From: Datisca glomerata
Taxonomy: Eukaryota > Streptophyta > Magnoliopsida > Cucurbitales > Datiscaceae
Direction: 5' to 3'
NCBI GenBank assembly: GCA_003255025.1
Contig: QANY01002271.1
Span: 1-64,000 of the forward strand
DNA length: 64,000 nt
The position numbers were made by a program, and so were the translations under genes. The notes below the pieces were generated by a model that worked only from the letters and a program-made list of their open reading frames with translations, had not been told where the DNA came from and searched no databases. This document shows, one piece after another, positions 1-12,740 of this stretch (within the stretch, counting starts at the first letter, position 1; every line of letters begins with the position of its first letter).

Positions 1-1500
1 GGTTCAGTTCGATTCTGAAAGGACTTTAAATCTAAAACGAATTGAATTATCAGTTTTCTAATATGTACGAACTAAACCAAACTGAAGCTCGTGAAAGAAC
101 TGACCAAACCGGTCGAGCAAAAGTTATGACAATTTTTGTGAAAGCTGTTCGAGAAAGTAGAATATACAGAACGATCAATTCAAGAAATTAAACAGTATTT
201 GATGGAAGCCAACTATACGGTGAATTTTACATCATTCGAAAGATACAAAAGTCTATTTATTGGAGAATTTTATAAAATTTAATTTCGAGATTTCAATCAA
301 AAGACACAGAAAGCATATTATGTGGAATGATTAATTAAACTGTCTCGACTGGGGGCCAATAAGATGACGAATTATATATCATCGAAGCATATGAAAATCA
401 ACTTTTGAAGAATTTCATGAAATTCAATTTGAAACTTTTGATCAAAACTTATAGCATGAGAACGTCCAGACTGCTTACAAGACAAATATTTGGCATCAAC
501 TTTCTCTCTTCTTTAACACCAATGGAAATTAGGGCGTGAGTCCTTGAGAGCATGCAGTTCGTAAGTCCTGTTCTCTAAAGGAACTAAGGATGTAAGGCCT
601 TGGAAGGGGCAGTTCATAAGTCATACTCTTAGAAGTTGAGGAAAGAACTAAGGAGCAGAAAAGAAAATAAGATGAGGAAAGAACTTCGGGGCTGAATAAA
701 GAAAAGTCGAGTAAAAAAGTGAAAAGAAAGGTTGAGCTAAGTAGAGGAAGGACCAGTAAAGCCAAGTAAAGGAAGGCCAAGCAAAGGAAGGCAGCGGCTT
801 CAATGTTTAGAACGGGAAGGAAAAAGAAGCGAGAAAAGGAAGGGAAAAAGTCAAAGCAGAAAAAGGAAACCAAAAAGGAGTAACGGAGAAATACGAAATT
901 AAAAAAGTGGAAAACGAAGTAAAGTAAAGGAAAGGAAACATAAAATTTTTTATTGGTGAACTGGCAGTAAATTAAAATGGGGTCATGATTCCACGGAAGA
1001 AGCCTAAGTCCTTGACAATGTGTGCGGACGTCATTCTCAGAAGGAAATAAAAAGTAAGGCCATAGTTCTTTATTTAAACCTAAGTCCTCATCTAAAAGGA
1101 GAACGACAGTTCCTAATTCCTTCTCTCAGAATGAAGACGAGATCATGGTTATTAATTTGAACCTAAGTCCTTGGGTAAACATGTATATCATATGAAAATT
1201 AAAGTCCTATCCTCGGGAATAGATTTCACAAAAGAACATAGTTATTCTCAAGAGAACTGAGAGCTAAAAGTTTTCTAAGTATTTAAAAATGGATTCCGTT
1301 GAAAGCTTGAAGTCGGCACACTACCAGATTTTGATCCTCAAATTTTGCTAAGTCTTTGAATGAAGTACAACAAAAGGGAGTTCAATAGATGAAATATTGC
1401 ACAAACAGAGTAATTCATGTTGATCGAAGCAAAAGTACAAAGGGAAAATATGAAACGAGAGAAGGAAAAATAAAATAAGGAAGCAGTAGAAATTTTACTA
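1..1500. other. Intergenic, degenerate repeat-like sequence
   Basis: No gene is supported. The stretch is purine-rich between about 530 and 900, with runs of short related AAGGAAAG-type words, so the open frames here are low-complexity artefacts. The phrase 'aacctaagtcctt' recurs near 1,075, 1,160 and elsewhere, which suggests decayed tandem or retroelement sequence. It lies upstream of, and may belong to, the LTR-element remnant that follows. Confidence 0.4.
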
Positions 1501-1799
1501 ACAAATGCGGAACATCAAGCTCAAACTCATGTGATGCAATTATGAAACGGTACACTCGCACTTTATCTCATCTCAATATATTATTATGTTATTGTTCTTG
1601 TCACAGATCTGAACGTACGAGAGAAGGAAAATGAAAAATGAAGAAGCTGATCTGGAGCTACTCGCCTAACTAGGGTAGATGGAGTATAAAAGTCGCATAG
1701 GGAGTCACGTAAACCAGAGAAGCCAATCGAGGGAATCATAACCATGGCAAAGCTGGTAATAATCATTACAACCATCTCAGTCACCATACTTCGCCAAAT

Positions 1800-2432
1800 G
1801 ATTCAAATTCAAAAAGTTGTTAATACTGATAAGCAAGATGTACAGGAAAAATTTCACATGACAAGTGATATGATCTAAACCGAAGACTCTATTTAGGAGA
1901 AGATAGAGCGAGAACCGTATGATCAACTAGACGGTTATGAAGAATAGACCAATCAGACAAAAGTACATGGATTACCGACGTGGCAATCCAAAGAAAAGCT
2001 AATCAAGACCGTTGGATTGGTCAGACGGTCAATATTTACTAAGTTGTTAATGCTGATAAGCTAGATCTCAGGGAATATTCTGTTGATCATATTTCAGATA
2101 GAATTAGATAAGCTATATCAGATTCTATGTAACCGATTGAAGGCGTATAAATAAAGGCAATATGTAACTCCAACGGAGAACACAACAACCATCAACACCC
2201 ATGAGAAACAAGTTGATTTTGCAGCTTGCATTACCCTTGTAAATCTTTTCTCCATAATAAAATACTATTAAAATATCCATGTGGTTTTTCTTCCCTTTAA
2301 GAGTTTTTCACGTAAATCATGGTGGTGTTATTCTGTCATTCTCTCTCTTAATTATTTTCTATATTTTCATATTATGATGTAGGGAATTCATGATCAATTC
2401 ACAAAGACCGTGAATTTTCCTTTACATTTGGT
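1800..2432 (+). mobile_element. Candidate 5' LTR end of a decayed LTR retrotransposon
   Basis: The segment has an LTR-like order of signals: a TATAAATA-type box near 2,147, a leader rich in CAACA, AATAAAA polyadenylation-like words near 2,258 and a T-rich tail ending about 2,430. It is followed at once by TTTGGTGCTC, a primer-binding-site-like word, and then an A-rich coding-like stretch, as in plant Ty3/gypsy elements. The phrase 'gttgttaatNctgataagc' occurs at about 1,818 and 2,045, an internal duplication. No second LTR or polymerase domains are visible, so this is a remnant. The left boundary is uncertain. Confidence 0.4.
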
Positions 2433-3500
2433 GCTCTTGTTGAGAGATGAGAAAAAACTCAAGAAATCCCTCCATTAAATGCTCATAACCAAATGAAACG
2501 CTCTTCAAACAACGGAAGCAGAAGAAGAAACAGATGCATAAGTAGTAACGAAAATGACTATGGAACAAAAAATAGAGCGAAGAAAGGTAATTTTAGTCAT
2601 TCGTAATCGATTTGATTTATCTATTTTGTACAATTACTATTTAAAAAATTATTATTAACACATTTCGTGGAATTGAATTATGCAAATTCAACAACCACCA
2701 CCAGGGGTCGATGAAACCCACAAACTGCCACCCGCGAACTACCGGACGATCGAAGCTCCGCCTAGGATAGCTAGGCTAAGAGCAATCGAAGCAAAAAAAT
2801 AGAGGAAATAAATCAGAAAAGAAATCCATTCGAATGAAGAATGAGTTAAAAAAATCATAGCGGATAAGAAAAGAAGAGCTCATAAAGCTCAGATCCGACA
2901 AACTCAGAGCTCAAAAAGTTCAGAAAAACTTTTAAAATGCATACCAAAATAGCTAAAAAAGTTCAGAAAGCTCAGAAAACGCATATAAGAGGAGCTTAGA
3001 AAGCTTGGATAAGAAAAGCTCATAACAGAAAAGTTGAAGTCAGAGTTTTAGAACAGAAAAGTTGAAGTCAAAGCTTTAGAACAGAAAAGTTGAAGTCAAA
3101 GCTTCAGAACAGAAAACTTGAAGTTAGGGCATCATAACAGAAAAGCTAAAGTTAGAGCTTTAGAACGGAAAAGTTGAGATCAAAGCTTCAGAATTGAAAA
3201 GTTGAAGTCAGAATTTCAGAACAGAAAGTAGAAGTCAGAAATTTAGAATAGAGAAGCTTCACCTCTTCAGAAAAGAAAAAGCTAGAACTTTAAGAGTATC
3301 AGAATTTTAGAACAGAAATTTAAAAGAATTTCAGAATAGAAATTCATTAGAAAAGAAAAAATGTTAAGGAAAGAATTTCAAAGCATAAATTTCAGAGAAA
3401 AGAATAGCAAAGAAGATCACGTTCACTTCAGTCAAGAAAGCTGCTACTTCAGAATGAGAAATCTACCACTTCAAGAGGCTATGACCTTAGATTTGTAATT
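2433..3500 (+). mobile_element. Truncated internal region of the LTR element
   Basis: This follows the primer-binding-like word. It starts with an A- and purine-rich segment that resembles the start of a gag region but has many stops and no recognisable domain. From about 2,850 it breaks into short imperfect repeats of AGAAAAGCTCAGAAAG type, then into the 28-bp array annotated separately. Nothing like protease, integrase or reverse transcriptase is present. Confidence 0.35.
3030..3245. repeat. 28-bp minisatellite, about 7 copies
   Basis: Direct tandem copies with consensus aacagaaaagttgaagtcaa followed by agctttag. Seven units can be read in register; the first two or three are nearly identical and the later ones drift. 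The unit is not a multiple of three, so it does not preserve a reading frame. It lies inside the retroelement remnant. Confidence 0.75.
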
Positions 3501-4525
3501 GGTTTGTAATGACAATTCATCTTTTTCTCTAAAAAAAACAGAGATTGTACTCAGATCTACCAGAGATGGTTTACTAATAGTTGAAAAATAAAAAGGTAAA
3601 TTTGTCTAAATTTTGATAATTTGTTAAAGACTTTAAATTTTATTAATTGAATAAATGACTCCATCATTACACTGACTTCTTTAACACATAGGACTGTAAT
3701 ACTTGGTGAATCATTAAAACTTTAATCAGAAAATGATTAAAGCTAATCACTCAACTTTAGCACCAATAAAAGTAAATAATGTAAATTGGCCAAGTAATAT
3801 ACTTGCTCTTCAAGTAGACGGAACATAATGAATGAATGAGAGAAGTGTCATGAAAAAAATAAAAGAAGAGATAGTTCAAGAGACAGAAAAAAAGTAGTAT
3901 TTTTTTACTTGTATTTAGATTGATACATTTGTAAGAGTCTTGTTTAACAAAAACACCTCTACAACTAGACCGTATCCACCATTGTATCATCACAAAAACG
4001 TAGTATACCAAACAAACCCGAGTAGTTATATTATATAACTCGGGTGCCTATTAAAACCAAGTCTACCAACTTATTCAATTATTGCAACTTCATTCAAGTA
4101 AAAAAATTGAATAAGAAAAGTATAAGCCTATTATCCCTAACAAATTTTAAGATAACACAGTATTTTTTAAGAAATGGCCCCAAGTGGAAAATGGAGTATT
4201 ATCGGGTGAAGTAAGGTGGAAGCTAACCAAATGTCAAATGACATAAAGCAGTTTTAAGAAGGTCTAAAACGACAAGTTATTGAAAGTAAAGCAAGCCAAA
4301 TGTGACCTATTAAGCTATTAGCTTATTTTACCAAAATGAAAACATAATGTCAATAAAATATAAAAACCAAATAGATTCTGTCGTGGCCTGCTACTGCTTG
4401 TTTGAAAATGTGAGGGTGTTACCAAAGGAAAAGTCAAGTATATGCGGGAGGCGGGCGACCCAAGTCCCATCCATCTTTCCCTCTCACTAGTTAGCTAACT
4501 AGGTTGATTCTTCTATGATATTTCT
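3501..4525. other. Intergenic, no gene seen
   Basis: AT-rich spacer. No conserved protein, RNA gene or clear repeat boundary was recognised on either strand. The short open frame on the minus strand around 3,757-4,011 has no family resemblance and biased composition. Confidence 0.5.
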
Positions 4526-4529
4526 AAAA

Positions 4530-5012
4530 TTGTCTCGTATCAATCATAAAAGAGATTAATAATCAATTTATAAGTATAAATAAAAAATCACATTTCTAAG
4601 ACTAGCTTTTAGAATTGAGAAAGTTTAACACCATCAAACACTAGTATTAAAGCTAGGTCTAGGTTTATCTAACAAACCATAAGTCCAATCTAGGTGAAAT
4701 GAGTCGTTGGCCCTACAACTCACAACTTGATATTGGTGAATCTAGATGCAGTGAGTCGTTACCTTCTTGACTCACTGTCCGATGTATGATGATTCCGGTA
4801 AAACGAGTTGACGATTATCTGACTCATGACTCAATGGTTGGTGAATCTAGCGGGTAGAGCGAGTCGATGATTATCTATCTCAGGACCCGATGTGTGCAAG
4901 GGAGATTATTAAGCTATCCCACATTGGTTGTGAAAGATAATGATAATCAATTTATAAGTGCGAGGGAAAAACCTCACACTTAACTCTAATTTTTTAAGTT
5001 GAGAATGCGAAA
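4530..5012. repeat. TRIM-like small LTR repeat (candidate)
   Basis: Two related blocks of about 100 bp (near 4,533-4,632 and 4,915-5,012) share the order 'aataatcaatttataagt', a variable A-rich part, an 'agaattgag'/'aagttgaga' word and an ending like 'aaaatcacc'. They bracket about 280 bp containing three or four imperfect copies of a 'gaatctag...gagtcg...gactca' motif. That layout fits a terminal-repeat retrotransposon in miniature or a similar short non-autonomous repeat. I could not identify a primer-binding site or target-site duplication. Confidence 0.35.
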
Positions 5013-7260
5013 ATCACCAAACTGGTACAATCTATATAGTCTATACCATACATAATTTTATTTGTATCTAATGCTGTGGAAGGTGTATACATATATAGCA
5101 TTAATGTAATGAAATATAGCTTCTACACACGATACATGTAGACTAACCCTAGTTATATATGGTGTCATCTATTATCAAACAAGTAATTTACAACCCTCCT
5201 ATTTTCATGTGCAATTTAAATAAAAAGGGAAAACAAAGGTTTAGTGTGTGTGTGTATGTTTGGTAAGTGTTTGAGTATACAGTTAAAAAAAACTTTGTAT
5301 GTATTACTTAATCCCTAAACTATGAGATTTGGTAATTAGATGCATAATGTTGAACAAACAATATATGTACCTTTTTCAACTTACTAGTTCTAATGACTTA
5401 TACGAGATAAATTAAATAATAAATTTTTAATTAAAATACTATTTTAAAAGTTGAAAAAAATACTAAATAGAAGATTTATATAGTATAAAAAATAATATAC
5501 ATCAATCATGTATATATATATAATTCATAAAATTATTATATTTCGTTCAAATATACGTAGTTGCTTTAAATTATACTATTTTCAATTATATAATTTAATT
5601 AATAAAATTACATTTGATTCCTCTTTCTACATTTTCTTCATGTGTTCATTTTCATTTCACACACTTTAAAATAACTTACCTGAATAAGGTCAAGTTATAA
5701 AATTGATTATATTAAAAAGAATTTTAATGCAGTTCGAGGAATTATGATGTGATGAGTAGTTAAAAACAAAAATTATAAAATTTTACTGAGTAATTATTCA
5801 ATGCGATAAATAAATAATTAAAAATATTTAATTATATTTATGTACACGAAGTTTAGGCATTTCTAACAGTAGTTTAGACAAATTAAAAAGGTCATTAATC
5901 ATTTAATTTAAAATTATTAATAATTAATTTGAACATTTATAAAAGAGAATTAAATAATTATATAAAATAGTGATGATAATTGATGTCTAAAAATAATTCT
6001 CTCATTTAAGTCTCATTTATATATGTGATACATAGATCTATAATGTTAGATTGGTTTTCAAAACTTTTAAAATAATTTGAATATTTTTACCCATATACAT
6101 TGTAGATTACAAAAAACTTAGGGGTGCTATAGCATCATCTCTTCCAAGTAGGGACCAAAGTGAACTAAAAAACTTGTTGATGGATTATTTTGAAATCGGG
6201 ATCATAGTCGAGGACTCAAACAATATTTACGTCCGTATTTTTATTATGAAACTTCAAATTAATCACTGATAACGTGTGCTGATGGATAAAATTGAACCCG
6301 TACGTTAAGATTGATTTTGATAGATTATTAAAACTAAATTGTTTAATTAAATTAATGGTTGAATTATTTTAAGAAAATAAAGTGGTTGGTGATTGGGATT
6401 AATTTCGTGTCCAAATAATTTCTTTAAAAGATATTTGCAAATTGAAATTTGTAGGTGACGCAACTATTTTCAAAGAAAATTAATTAAAAAGAAAGTAGAA
6501 TTAGCGTATAGGTTAGCTAAAGCTTGGAGACAAGCGTGGGGTAGGTTTGGGCGAATTAACAATAATTAATTGGATTGAGCATTTTCATCATCAAGTAAAA
6601 CCAACGGTCAATAATCCATCCTGATTTCCTTGCGAGGATTCCGCTGTTTGACTGTGAAACATAGTCTCACCTACAATTTACAATTTAATAAAGGTCTACA
6701 TAAGCTAATTTAAAAATAACGATTCTAAAAAAATTGCATTAAACCGAGTAGCAAATTTGAGTGGTGCGGAGTTTGTTTGAAAGTTTAAACTTTTTTTCAT
6801 TAAACCTAGTAGCAAATTCCAGTTATATTATTATATGGATTTATACCACACTGTTGTAATGCATTATAGTTTTTAATTAATTATGAACAATATAATAAAA
6901 TGAGTATATAAATCAATCAAATTATATATTAATTTTATATGATAAAATGACGTGTCTATTATTAATTAGTAAAACTATCCTGATTAAAAAAAATAAAATA
7001 AATAATTAACGCATCAATTAAATAAATAAATAAGTATTCTAGTAATAAAATAGAAATGAGAGAAGAAAATGAGAGAGAGAAAAGGAGAGGTTGGGAATCT
7101 AGCTGGGGGAAAGAGGGTAGTGAGTGTCGTTTTTGGTTAATGAGAATAAGATGCGCTCGTGTGCAAAGCATACTGACAAAATAACTCATTATCCTAACTA
7201 TCCTACAAAACGAAAATACATATTAATTGATTACTACTATTTTCTTATTGGATAATCAGG
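5013..7260. other. AT-rich intergenic spacer
   Basis: Very AT-rich, with short runs of TATA and poly-A. No open frame has a recognisable domain. The minus-strand frame at 6,962-7,189 is CT-rich and unsupported. I see nothing else specific. Confidence 0.5.
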
Positions 7261-8770
7261 ACTCATAAATTTGTGGGGCCCCATATATCGCGCCCCGTGC
7301 CTTTGCTTGTTTACTCTTCTCACTCTCAGTCCTCCCCATAAATATTAGTTTTTAAGCTTCTCTCTCTATTTAATTAATATTCATGTGCCTCCCTACTACT
7401 CTTAGCTCCTACATTTAAATTGCCTCTCCCTTTTGACAAAAGAGTAACTCTAGATTTATATAAAATTAAGATAAATTAGATTGTCGTGATTAATTAAGTC
7501 TTTGTATTTATATTTTAGAGATTCTGAATTTGAATTATATTTTTTTATTTTTTTTAAATTTATAATGTAAATTTGATAAAAAAAATTATATAAAATAAGA
7601 CCAAATTTTAGTTGATTTAATTATTTATAGATTAATATTTTACTAAAAATAATTTCATCCAACTGATAAGGTTGTTTAACTTTGACAAGGAAAAAAAAAG
7701 CTAAATAAGCTAATAAATAAATAAAAATGAGAGAAACAAAAACAAAAACAGTGTCAGATCTGTCATACACGTAACTAAATAGTGTTTTTTGATACAAATT
7801 TTGTAAACACGAAGCTGAAGCGTTTGTTACAAAGTCCCCCAAAAAAAGGCAAAGTTTGGTGGGGGAAAGTAGCTAAATTCAAAGTTTTGGTGGACCCCCG
7901 TTTTCGAATAAAAATATTTCCTCTCTCTCCTCCTCCTCAAAGGATCTGCCTTTGTCTTTCTTTGTATTCTATTCTCGTCTCTGTGTAAAGCTTTACTTGC
8001 GTGTCTCTGCTTTTCTCCTCTCCTTCTTCCTTCCCCAATTCTTCACTCAGTCTACGATCGTAAAGCTTTACCTCTGCAATCAGATTGACCATTCAGGTCT
8101 GATTTTTCAAGAAAATGGGTTTTTGTTTTTAATTTTTGGAATTTATTTAGGATTTGTTTTGGAGATTTTAAGATACAAAAACGAGTCAAAAAAACAAGTG
8201 AGCCGACATATCTGAAGTCTGAACATCGTACCCAACAACAGTTTGTCTCTCCATGTTCAAAGGTATCCCATCATTTCCTCTGTTTTCTCCTTTTTGACAA
8301 CTCTTGTTTTTGGATTACTTGAGCTATGTTATGCAAGATGCCAAACAAAAGGTGTCTACTTTTGTATCAATTTCGCCTCTTTTCATCGCCATTAGTGCTT
8401 CTTTTGCTGTGATTTTGAATTTAAGCTTCCTTCATAATTATTGCATTTTCTACAGTTTTTTTTAATCATTGTTTAATTAATTTCCTTTAATTTTAAATGG
8501 GTGTGACTGTTTTTTTTTCTTTTTTTATTCAGCTTTAAGTATTAAAATGTAGAAAGGCATCTGCGTTAGGTCAGAGTCAATCACAGATTTTGAAAATGAA
8601 GCTCAAGACTACCAAACGTAAGACTACTACACAGAATCAGGAGGAAACTCTACTGATCATCACGTTCCAGTAAGTTTATGATGTCACAGTATCTGTATTT
8701 TGTTGTGAAAAGAAAAAGGAAAGAAAAATTAGAGAAGAAGAAGAAGAAGAAGAAGTTCGGCAGAACAAAT
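7261..8770 (+). promoter_or_regulatory. BRL1 promoter and 5' leader with probable intron
   Basis: The sequence turns from AT-rich to C/T-rich (7,920-8,060), typical of a plant 5' leader. A good donor CAAAG|GTATCC sits at 8,262/8,263 and a pyrimidine-rich acceptor ending TTATTCAG at 8,532, predicting a leader intron at 8,263-8,532. Downstream of it are a start-stop uORF (ATGTAG, 8,547-8,552) and a 25-codon uORF (8,596-8,673). A second donor-like site, GTAAGT at 8,670, and a CAG at 8,761-8,763 could define another short intron, but the tract before that CAG is purine-rich, so I do not favour it. Transcript ends are not visible from sequence. Confidence 0.45.
8547..8673 (+). promoter_or_regulatory. 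Two uORFs in the BRL1 leader
   Basis: If transcription starts upstream of 8,540 as expected, scanning ribosomes first meet ATGTAG (8,547-8,552), a minimal start-stop element. They then meet a 25-codon uORF (8,596-8,673) that ends four bases before the ATG at 8,678 and about 100 bases before the preferred start. Such uORFs commonly lower translation of the main frame; that is inference here, since no transcript data are available. Confidence 0.4.
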
Positions 8771-11700
8771 ATGAAGAAACTATGGAAGATATTAGAATCA
8801 AAGCAAGGAAGCAACATGGGGTTTTTTTTATTTGGCTTCTTTTTGTTTCAGCTTTTAAGTATAACATATGGAGAATCTGAGATGGGACTGTTGACGGCTT
8901 TCAAGAAATCCTCTGTTAAATCAGATCCTAATGGCTTCTTATCCGATTGGACTGATAATTCCACCACCTTTTGCTCATGGACTGGAGTCTCCTGCTCATT
9001 TGGACATGTTTTTATGCTCAATCTCACCAATGCTGGCCTTATTGGCAACATTCACCTTTCTTACCTAACTGCTTTGCCAAATCTCCAGCACTTATATCTA
9101 CCAGGCAATTCATTCTCTGCAGCTGATCTAAAAACTTCCAACTCCACCTCTTGCTCTCTTCAGACTCTTGACTTGTCATCGAACAACTTGTCCGACCGGC
9201 TCACGTCTTTCCTTATCGGTTGTGATCACCTTCTGTACGTCAATCTCTCTCGGAACTCCATCTCGGGTGGTGATATCAGTTTTGGATCGTCTCTGCTTCA
9301 GCTCGACCTGTCTCGTAATCGGATTTCGGATTGGTCATTGCTTAATTACTCTCTGCCTGCTTGCAGTAACTTGAATCACTTGAATTTGTCTGATAACAAG
9401 CTTACCGGGAAACTGGGTTCTACTCTTTCGGCTTGCAGAAGCCTGTCCACGCTTGATCTCTCGTATAATTTATTGTCCGGGGAGGTACCGCCTCGTTTCA
9501 TAGCAGATGCCCCTGTGTCTCTCAAATATTTGGATCTTTCCCACAACAATTTCTCTGGCAATTTCTCCAACATTGATTTCGGGACGTGCAGCAACCTTAC
9601 TTTTGTCAATCTATGTCACAATAGGCTGGTCGGGACGGAGTTTCCATCGAGTCTAGGGAACTGCCTGCTCCTCGAGACATTTGATCTGTCCTACAATCAG
9701 TTGCAATGCAGTATTCCAGGTGCCTTGTTTGGGAATTTGAAGAAATTAAGGAAGCTTTATTTGGGTCATAATCAGTTATTTGGCTCGATTCCTGTGGATT
9801 TAGGGCGGGCGTGCGGGACTTTAGAAGAGCTTGATCTTTCTTTTAACAAACTATTCGGTGAGTTACCTTTGAGTTTCGTCCCATGCTCATCTCTACTCGT
9901 TCTTAACCTTGGGAACAATCAGCTCTCTGGTGAATTCCTCAGTACTGTTATAAGCAATCTCCCTAGTTTGAAGTATCTTTACGTGCCGTTCAACAACATA
10001 AGTGGAGAAATTCCTTTGTCATTGAGCAATATTACTCGGCTTCAAGTGCTAGATCTCAGTTCTAATGCCTTTACAGGGAGTATTCCTCCTGGTTTTTGTA
10101 CCTCACCTGTCGGCTCGTCTTTGGAGAAGATACTACTTGCCGATAATTTGATATCAGGGACAGTGCCAAGTGAGATTGGCAAATGCAGTAAATTGGTGAC
10201 TATTGATTTCAGTTTCAATAGCCTTGTGGGACCGATCCCAGCTGAAATTTGGAGCTTGCCGAATCTTTCCGAGTTGGTTATGTGGGCGAACAACCTGACG
10301 GGTGAAATCCCAGAAGGCATTTGTGTTAAAGGAGGGAACTTGGAGATGCTGATTCTAAACAACAACCTAATCAGTGGATCCATTCCACAATCAATTGGCA
10401 GTTGCACTAACCTGATATGGATCGCGCTTTCTAGCAACCGCCTTACAGGGAGGATTCCTGCCGGTATTGGAAACCTCCACAGCCTTGCTATCCTCCAGTT
10501 AGGTAACAATTCATTATCCGGGCCGATCCCGCCCGAGCTTGGCGAGTGTAGGAGTCTTATTTGGCTTGATTTGAACAGCAATGAGCTGAATGGTGCCATC
10601 CCATCTCAGCTTGCAAGCCAGGCTGGCCTGGTAGCTCCGGGAAGCATATCGGGCAAGCAGTTTGCATTTGTGAGAAACGAGGGCGGCACAGCTTGTCGGG
10701 GTGCCGGAGGACTAGTTGAGTTCGAAGGAATCCGGGCAGAGAGACTGGAAGGTTTCCCTATGGTACACTCTTGCCCATTAACAAGAATCTACTCTGGCTT
10801 GACTATGTATACGTTTGCTAGCAACGGTAGCCTGATTTACCTTGACCTCGCTTACAACGCCTTATCGGGAGACCTTCCTGGGAATTTCGGGTCAATGAAC
10901 TATCTCCAAGTCTTGAATTTGGGACATAACGAGATATCCGGACGAATTCCTGAAAGTTTTGGAGATTTAAAAGCAATTGGTGTTCTTGACCTCTCTCACA
11001 ACAATCTACAAGGATTCATTCCCGCGTCCTTAGGGTCTCTATCGTTTCTCAGTGACCTTGATCTCTCTAACAACAACCTAACAGGCCCCATCCCGACCGG
11101 AGGTCAGCTGACTACTTTCCCATCATCCCGATACGTAAATAACTCCGGCCTATGCGGGTTACCTTTGCCACCTTGTGGCTCGGGAAGCCATCCAACAGGC
11201 TTTCACTCTCGCGAGAGGAAGCAATACGGTTTGGCAGGTATGTTCATAGGCATTGCGTTCTTTCTCTTGTGCATATTTGGACTTCTATTAGCTCTTTATC
11301 GAGTGAAGAAGCGTCAGCGATCAGAGGAGCAGAGGGAAAAGTACATCGAAAGCCTTCCGACTTCAGGAAGCAGCAGCTGGAAACTCTCTAGCGCTCCCGA
11401 GCCTCTGAGCATAAACGTTGCGACGTTTGAGAAGCCCTTGAGAAAACTCACCTTTGCCCATCTACTTGAGGCAACCAATGGATTCAGTGCAGAGAGCTTA
11501 ATCGGTTCCGGAGGGTTCGGTGAGGTCTACAAGGCACAGCTTAAAGACGGTTGCATCGTCGCGATCAAGAAGCTCATTCAAGTCACGAATCAAGGAGACC
11601 GAGAATTCATGGCTGAAATGGAAACCATAGGGAAAATCAAACACCGAAACTTGGTTCCGTTGCTGGGTTACTGTAAAATTGGGGAAGAGCGGCTTCTCGT

Positions 11701-12400
11701 GTACGAGTACATGAAATGGGGTAGTCTAGAGACCGTACTTCATGAAAGAGACAAAGGAAATGGAAATTCGAAGCTTAAGTGGGCAGCGAGAAAGAAAATC
11801 GCCATCGGTTCAGCACGTGGCCTCGCGTTCCTTCACCACAGCTGCATACCTCACATCATCCACCGTGACATGAAATCGAGCAACGTTCTCCTTGACGAAA
11901 ACTTCGAAGCCAGAGTCTCCGATTTCGGGATGGCTAGATTGGTAAACGCACTCGACACTCATCTTAGCGTGAGCACTCTAGCCGGAACCCCGGGTTACGT
12001 CCCCCCAGAGTACTATCAGAGTTTTCGTTGCACAACCAAAGGGGATGTGTATAGTTATGGAGTGATTCTGCTTGAGCTTCTATCTGGTAAAAGACCAATA
12101 GACCCATCAGAGTTTGGTGAGGATAACAATCTTGTTGGATGGGCCAAACAGCATCAAAGGGAGAAGCGAAGCAATGCGATATTAGATTCTGAATTGTTAA
12201 CAGAAGATTCTGATATTGAAGCTGAATTGTATCAATACTTGAAGATTGCCTTTGAATGCCTTGACGATAGGCCGTTCCGACGACCGACCATGATTCAGGT
12301 CATGACAATGTTTAAAGAGCTTCATGTCGATTCTGAAAACGATATACTTAATGGGTTCTCGATAAAAGACTGTGTTATTGAGGAACCCAAAGAGAAATAG
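8771..12400 (+). CDS. BRL1: BRI1-like brassinosteroid receptor kinase (BRL1/BRL3 type)
   Basis: Plasma-membrane leucine-rich-repeat receptor kinase that binds brassinosteroid through its extracellular face; in Arabidopsis the BRL proteins act mainly in vascular tissue. From the start at 8,771 the protein is 1,209 residues: hydrophobic signal peptide (about 16-35), N-terminal cap with CSWTGVSC, about two dozen LRRs, and an island domain (about 623-690) interrupting them near the C-terminal end, the hallmark of BRI1/BRL receptors. A membrane segment (about 822-845) and an RD-type kinase follow: glycine loop GSGGFGEV from 912, lysine 933, HRD 1031-1033, DFG 1051-1053 and [13 protein letters not shown]. 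One coding exon, as usual for this family. An in-frame ATG at 8,678 would add 31 lysine-rich residues before the signal peptide, and one at 8,816 would leave a signal without charged residues, so 8,771 is preferred. All catalytic residues look intact. BRL1 and BRL3 cannot be told apart without a tree. Confidence 0.95.
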   Translation: MKKLWKILESKQGSNMGFFLFGFFLFQLLSITYGESEMGLLTAFKKSSVKSDPNGFLSDWTDNSTTFCSWTGVSCSFGHVFMLNLTNAGLIGNIHLSYLTALPNLQHLYLPGNSFSAADLKTSNSTSCSLQTLDLSSNNLSDRLTSFLIGCDHLLYVNLSRNSISGGDISFGSSLLQLDLSRNRISDWSLLNYSLPACSNLNHLNLSDNKLTGKLGSTLSACRSLSTLDLSYNLLSGEVPPRFIADAPVSLKYLDLSHNNFSGNFSNIDFGTCSNLTFVNLCHNRLVGTEFPSSLGNCLLLETFDLSYNQLQCSIPGALFGNLKKLRKLYLGHNQLFGSIPVDLGRACGTLEELDLSFNKLFGELPLSFVPCSSLLVLNLGNNQLSGEFLSTVISNLPSLKYLYVPFNNISGEIPLSLSNITRLQVLDLSSNAFTGSIPPGFCTSPVGSSLEKILLADNLISGTVPSEIGKCSKLVTIDFSFNSLVGPIPAEIWSLPNLSELVMWANNLTGEIPEGICVKGGNLEMLILNNNLISGSIPQSIGSCTNLIWIALSSNRLTGRIPAGIGNLHSLAILQLGNNSLSGPIPPELGECRSLIWLDLNSNELNGAIPSQLASQAGLVAPGSISGKQFAFVRNEGGTACRGAGGLVEFEGIRAERLEGFPMVHSCPLTRIYSGLTMYTFASNGSLIYLDLAYNALSGDLPGNFGSMNYLQVLNLGHNEISGRIPESFGDLKAIGVLDLSHNNLQGFIPASLGSLSFLSDLDLSNNNLTGPIPTGGQLTTFPSSRYVNNSGLCGLPLPPCGSGSHPTGFHSRERKQYGLAGMFIGIAFFLLCIFGLLLALYRVKKRQRSEEQREKYIESLPTSGSSSWKLSSAPEPLSINVATFEKPLRKLTFAHLLEATNGFSAESLIGSGGFGEVYKAQLKDGCIVAIKKLIQVTNQGDREFMAEMETIGKIKHRNLVPLLGYCKIGEERLLVYEYMKWGSLETVLHERDKGNGNSKLKWAARKKIAIGSARGLAFLHHSCIPHIIHRDMKSSNVLLDENFEARVSDFGMARLVNALDTHLSVSTLAGTPGYVPPEYYQSFRCTTKGDVYSYGVILLELLSGKRPIDPSEFGEDNNLVGWAKQHQREKRSNAILDSELLTEDSDIEAELYQYLKIAFECLDDRPFRRPTMIQVMTMFKELHVDSENDILNGFSIKDCVIEEPKEK

Positions 12401-12740
12401 CAAAGACGAAAACGAAGATGATAAAACAGTCTTCTGGCTGCAGATTGCTCAAGCTTTGGTAATTACTTTCTTCTTTGTTGTCACAGTTTTGTTAACCGAT
12501 GTTTTGCCTCAATTCATTGTGGGATTTGCGAAAAGAATTGTTGTAAGTTAGGAAGATGTAAATAGGAGAAATCATTATGTAAATTTGTAGCAAATAGGTG
12601 AAATGAAATCCACGGATTTTACACGTTTTATGGTTATGTTCCTTTATGAAGTTTGGTGATTACATTGAGTTTGTTACCACCCACTCTCCCGCTTGATAAG
12701 TGTTTTCCACCGAGTAATAAAATGAGATTCATTTGAAGAA
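12401..12740 (+). other. BRL1 3' untranslated region
   Basis: T-rich sequence directly after the TAG stop. Candidate polyadenylation words are a near-match around 12,560 and AATAAA at about 12,716. No coding content. Confidence 0.4.

Noticed and set aside
529..873. 114-codon minus-strand frame rich in F, L and S
   Set aside because: Complement of a purine-rich low-complexity stretch; hydrophobic composition is a by-product and no domain is present.
10042..10599. 185-codon open frame on the minus strand within BRL1
   Set aside because: It is the antisense shadow of the LRR region and has no motif of its own; the plus-strand frame is complete and conserved.
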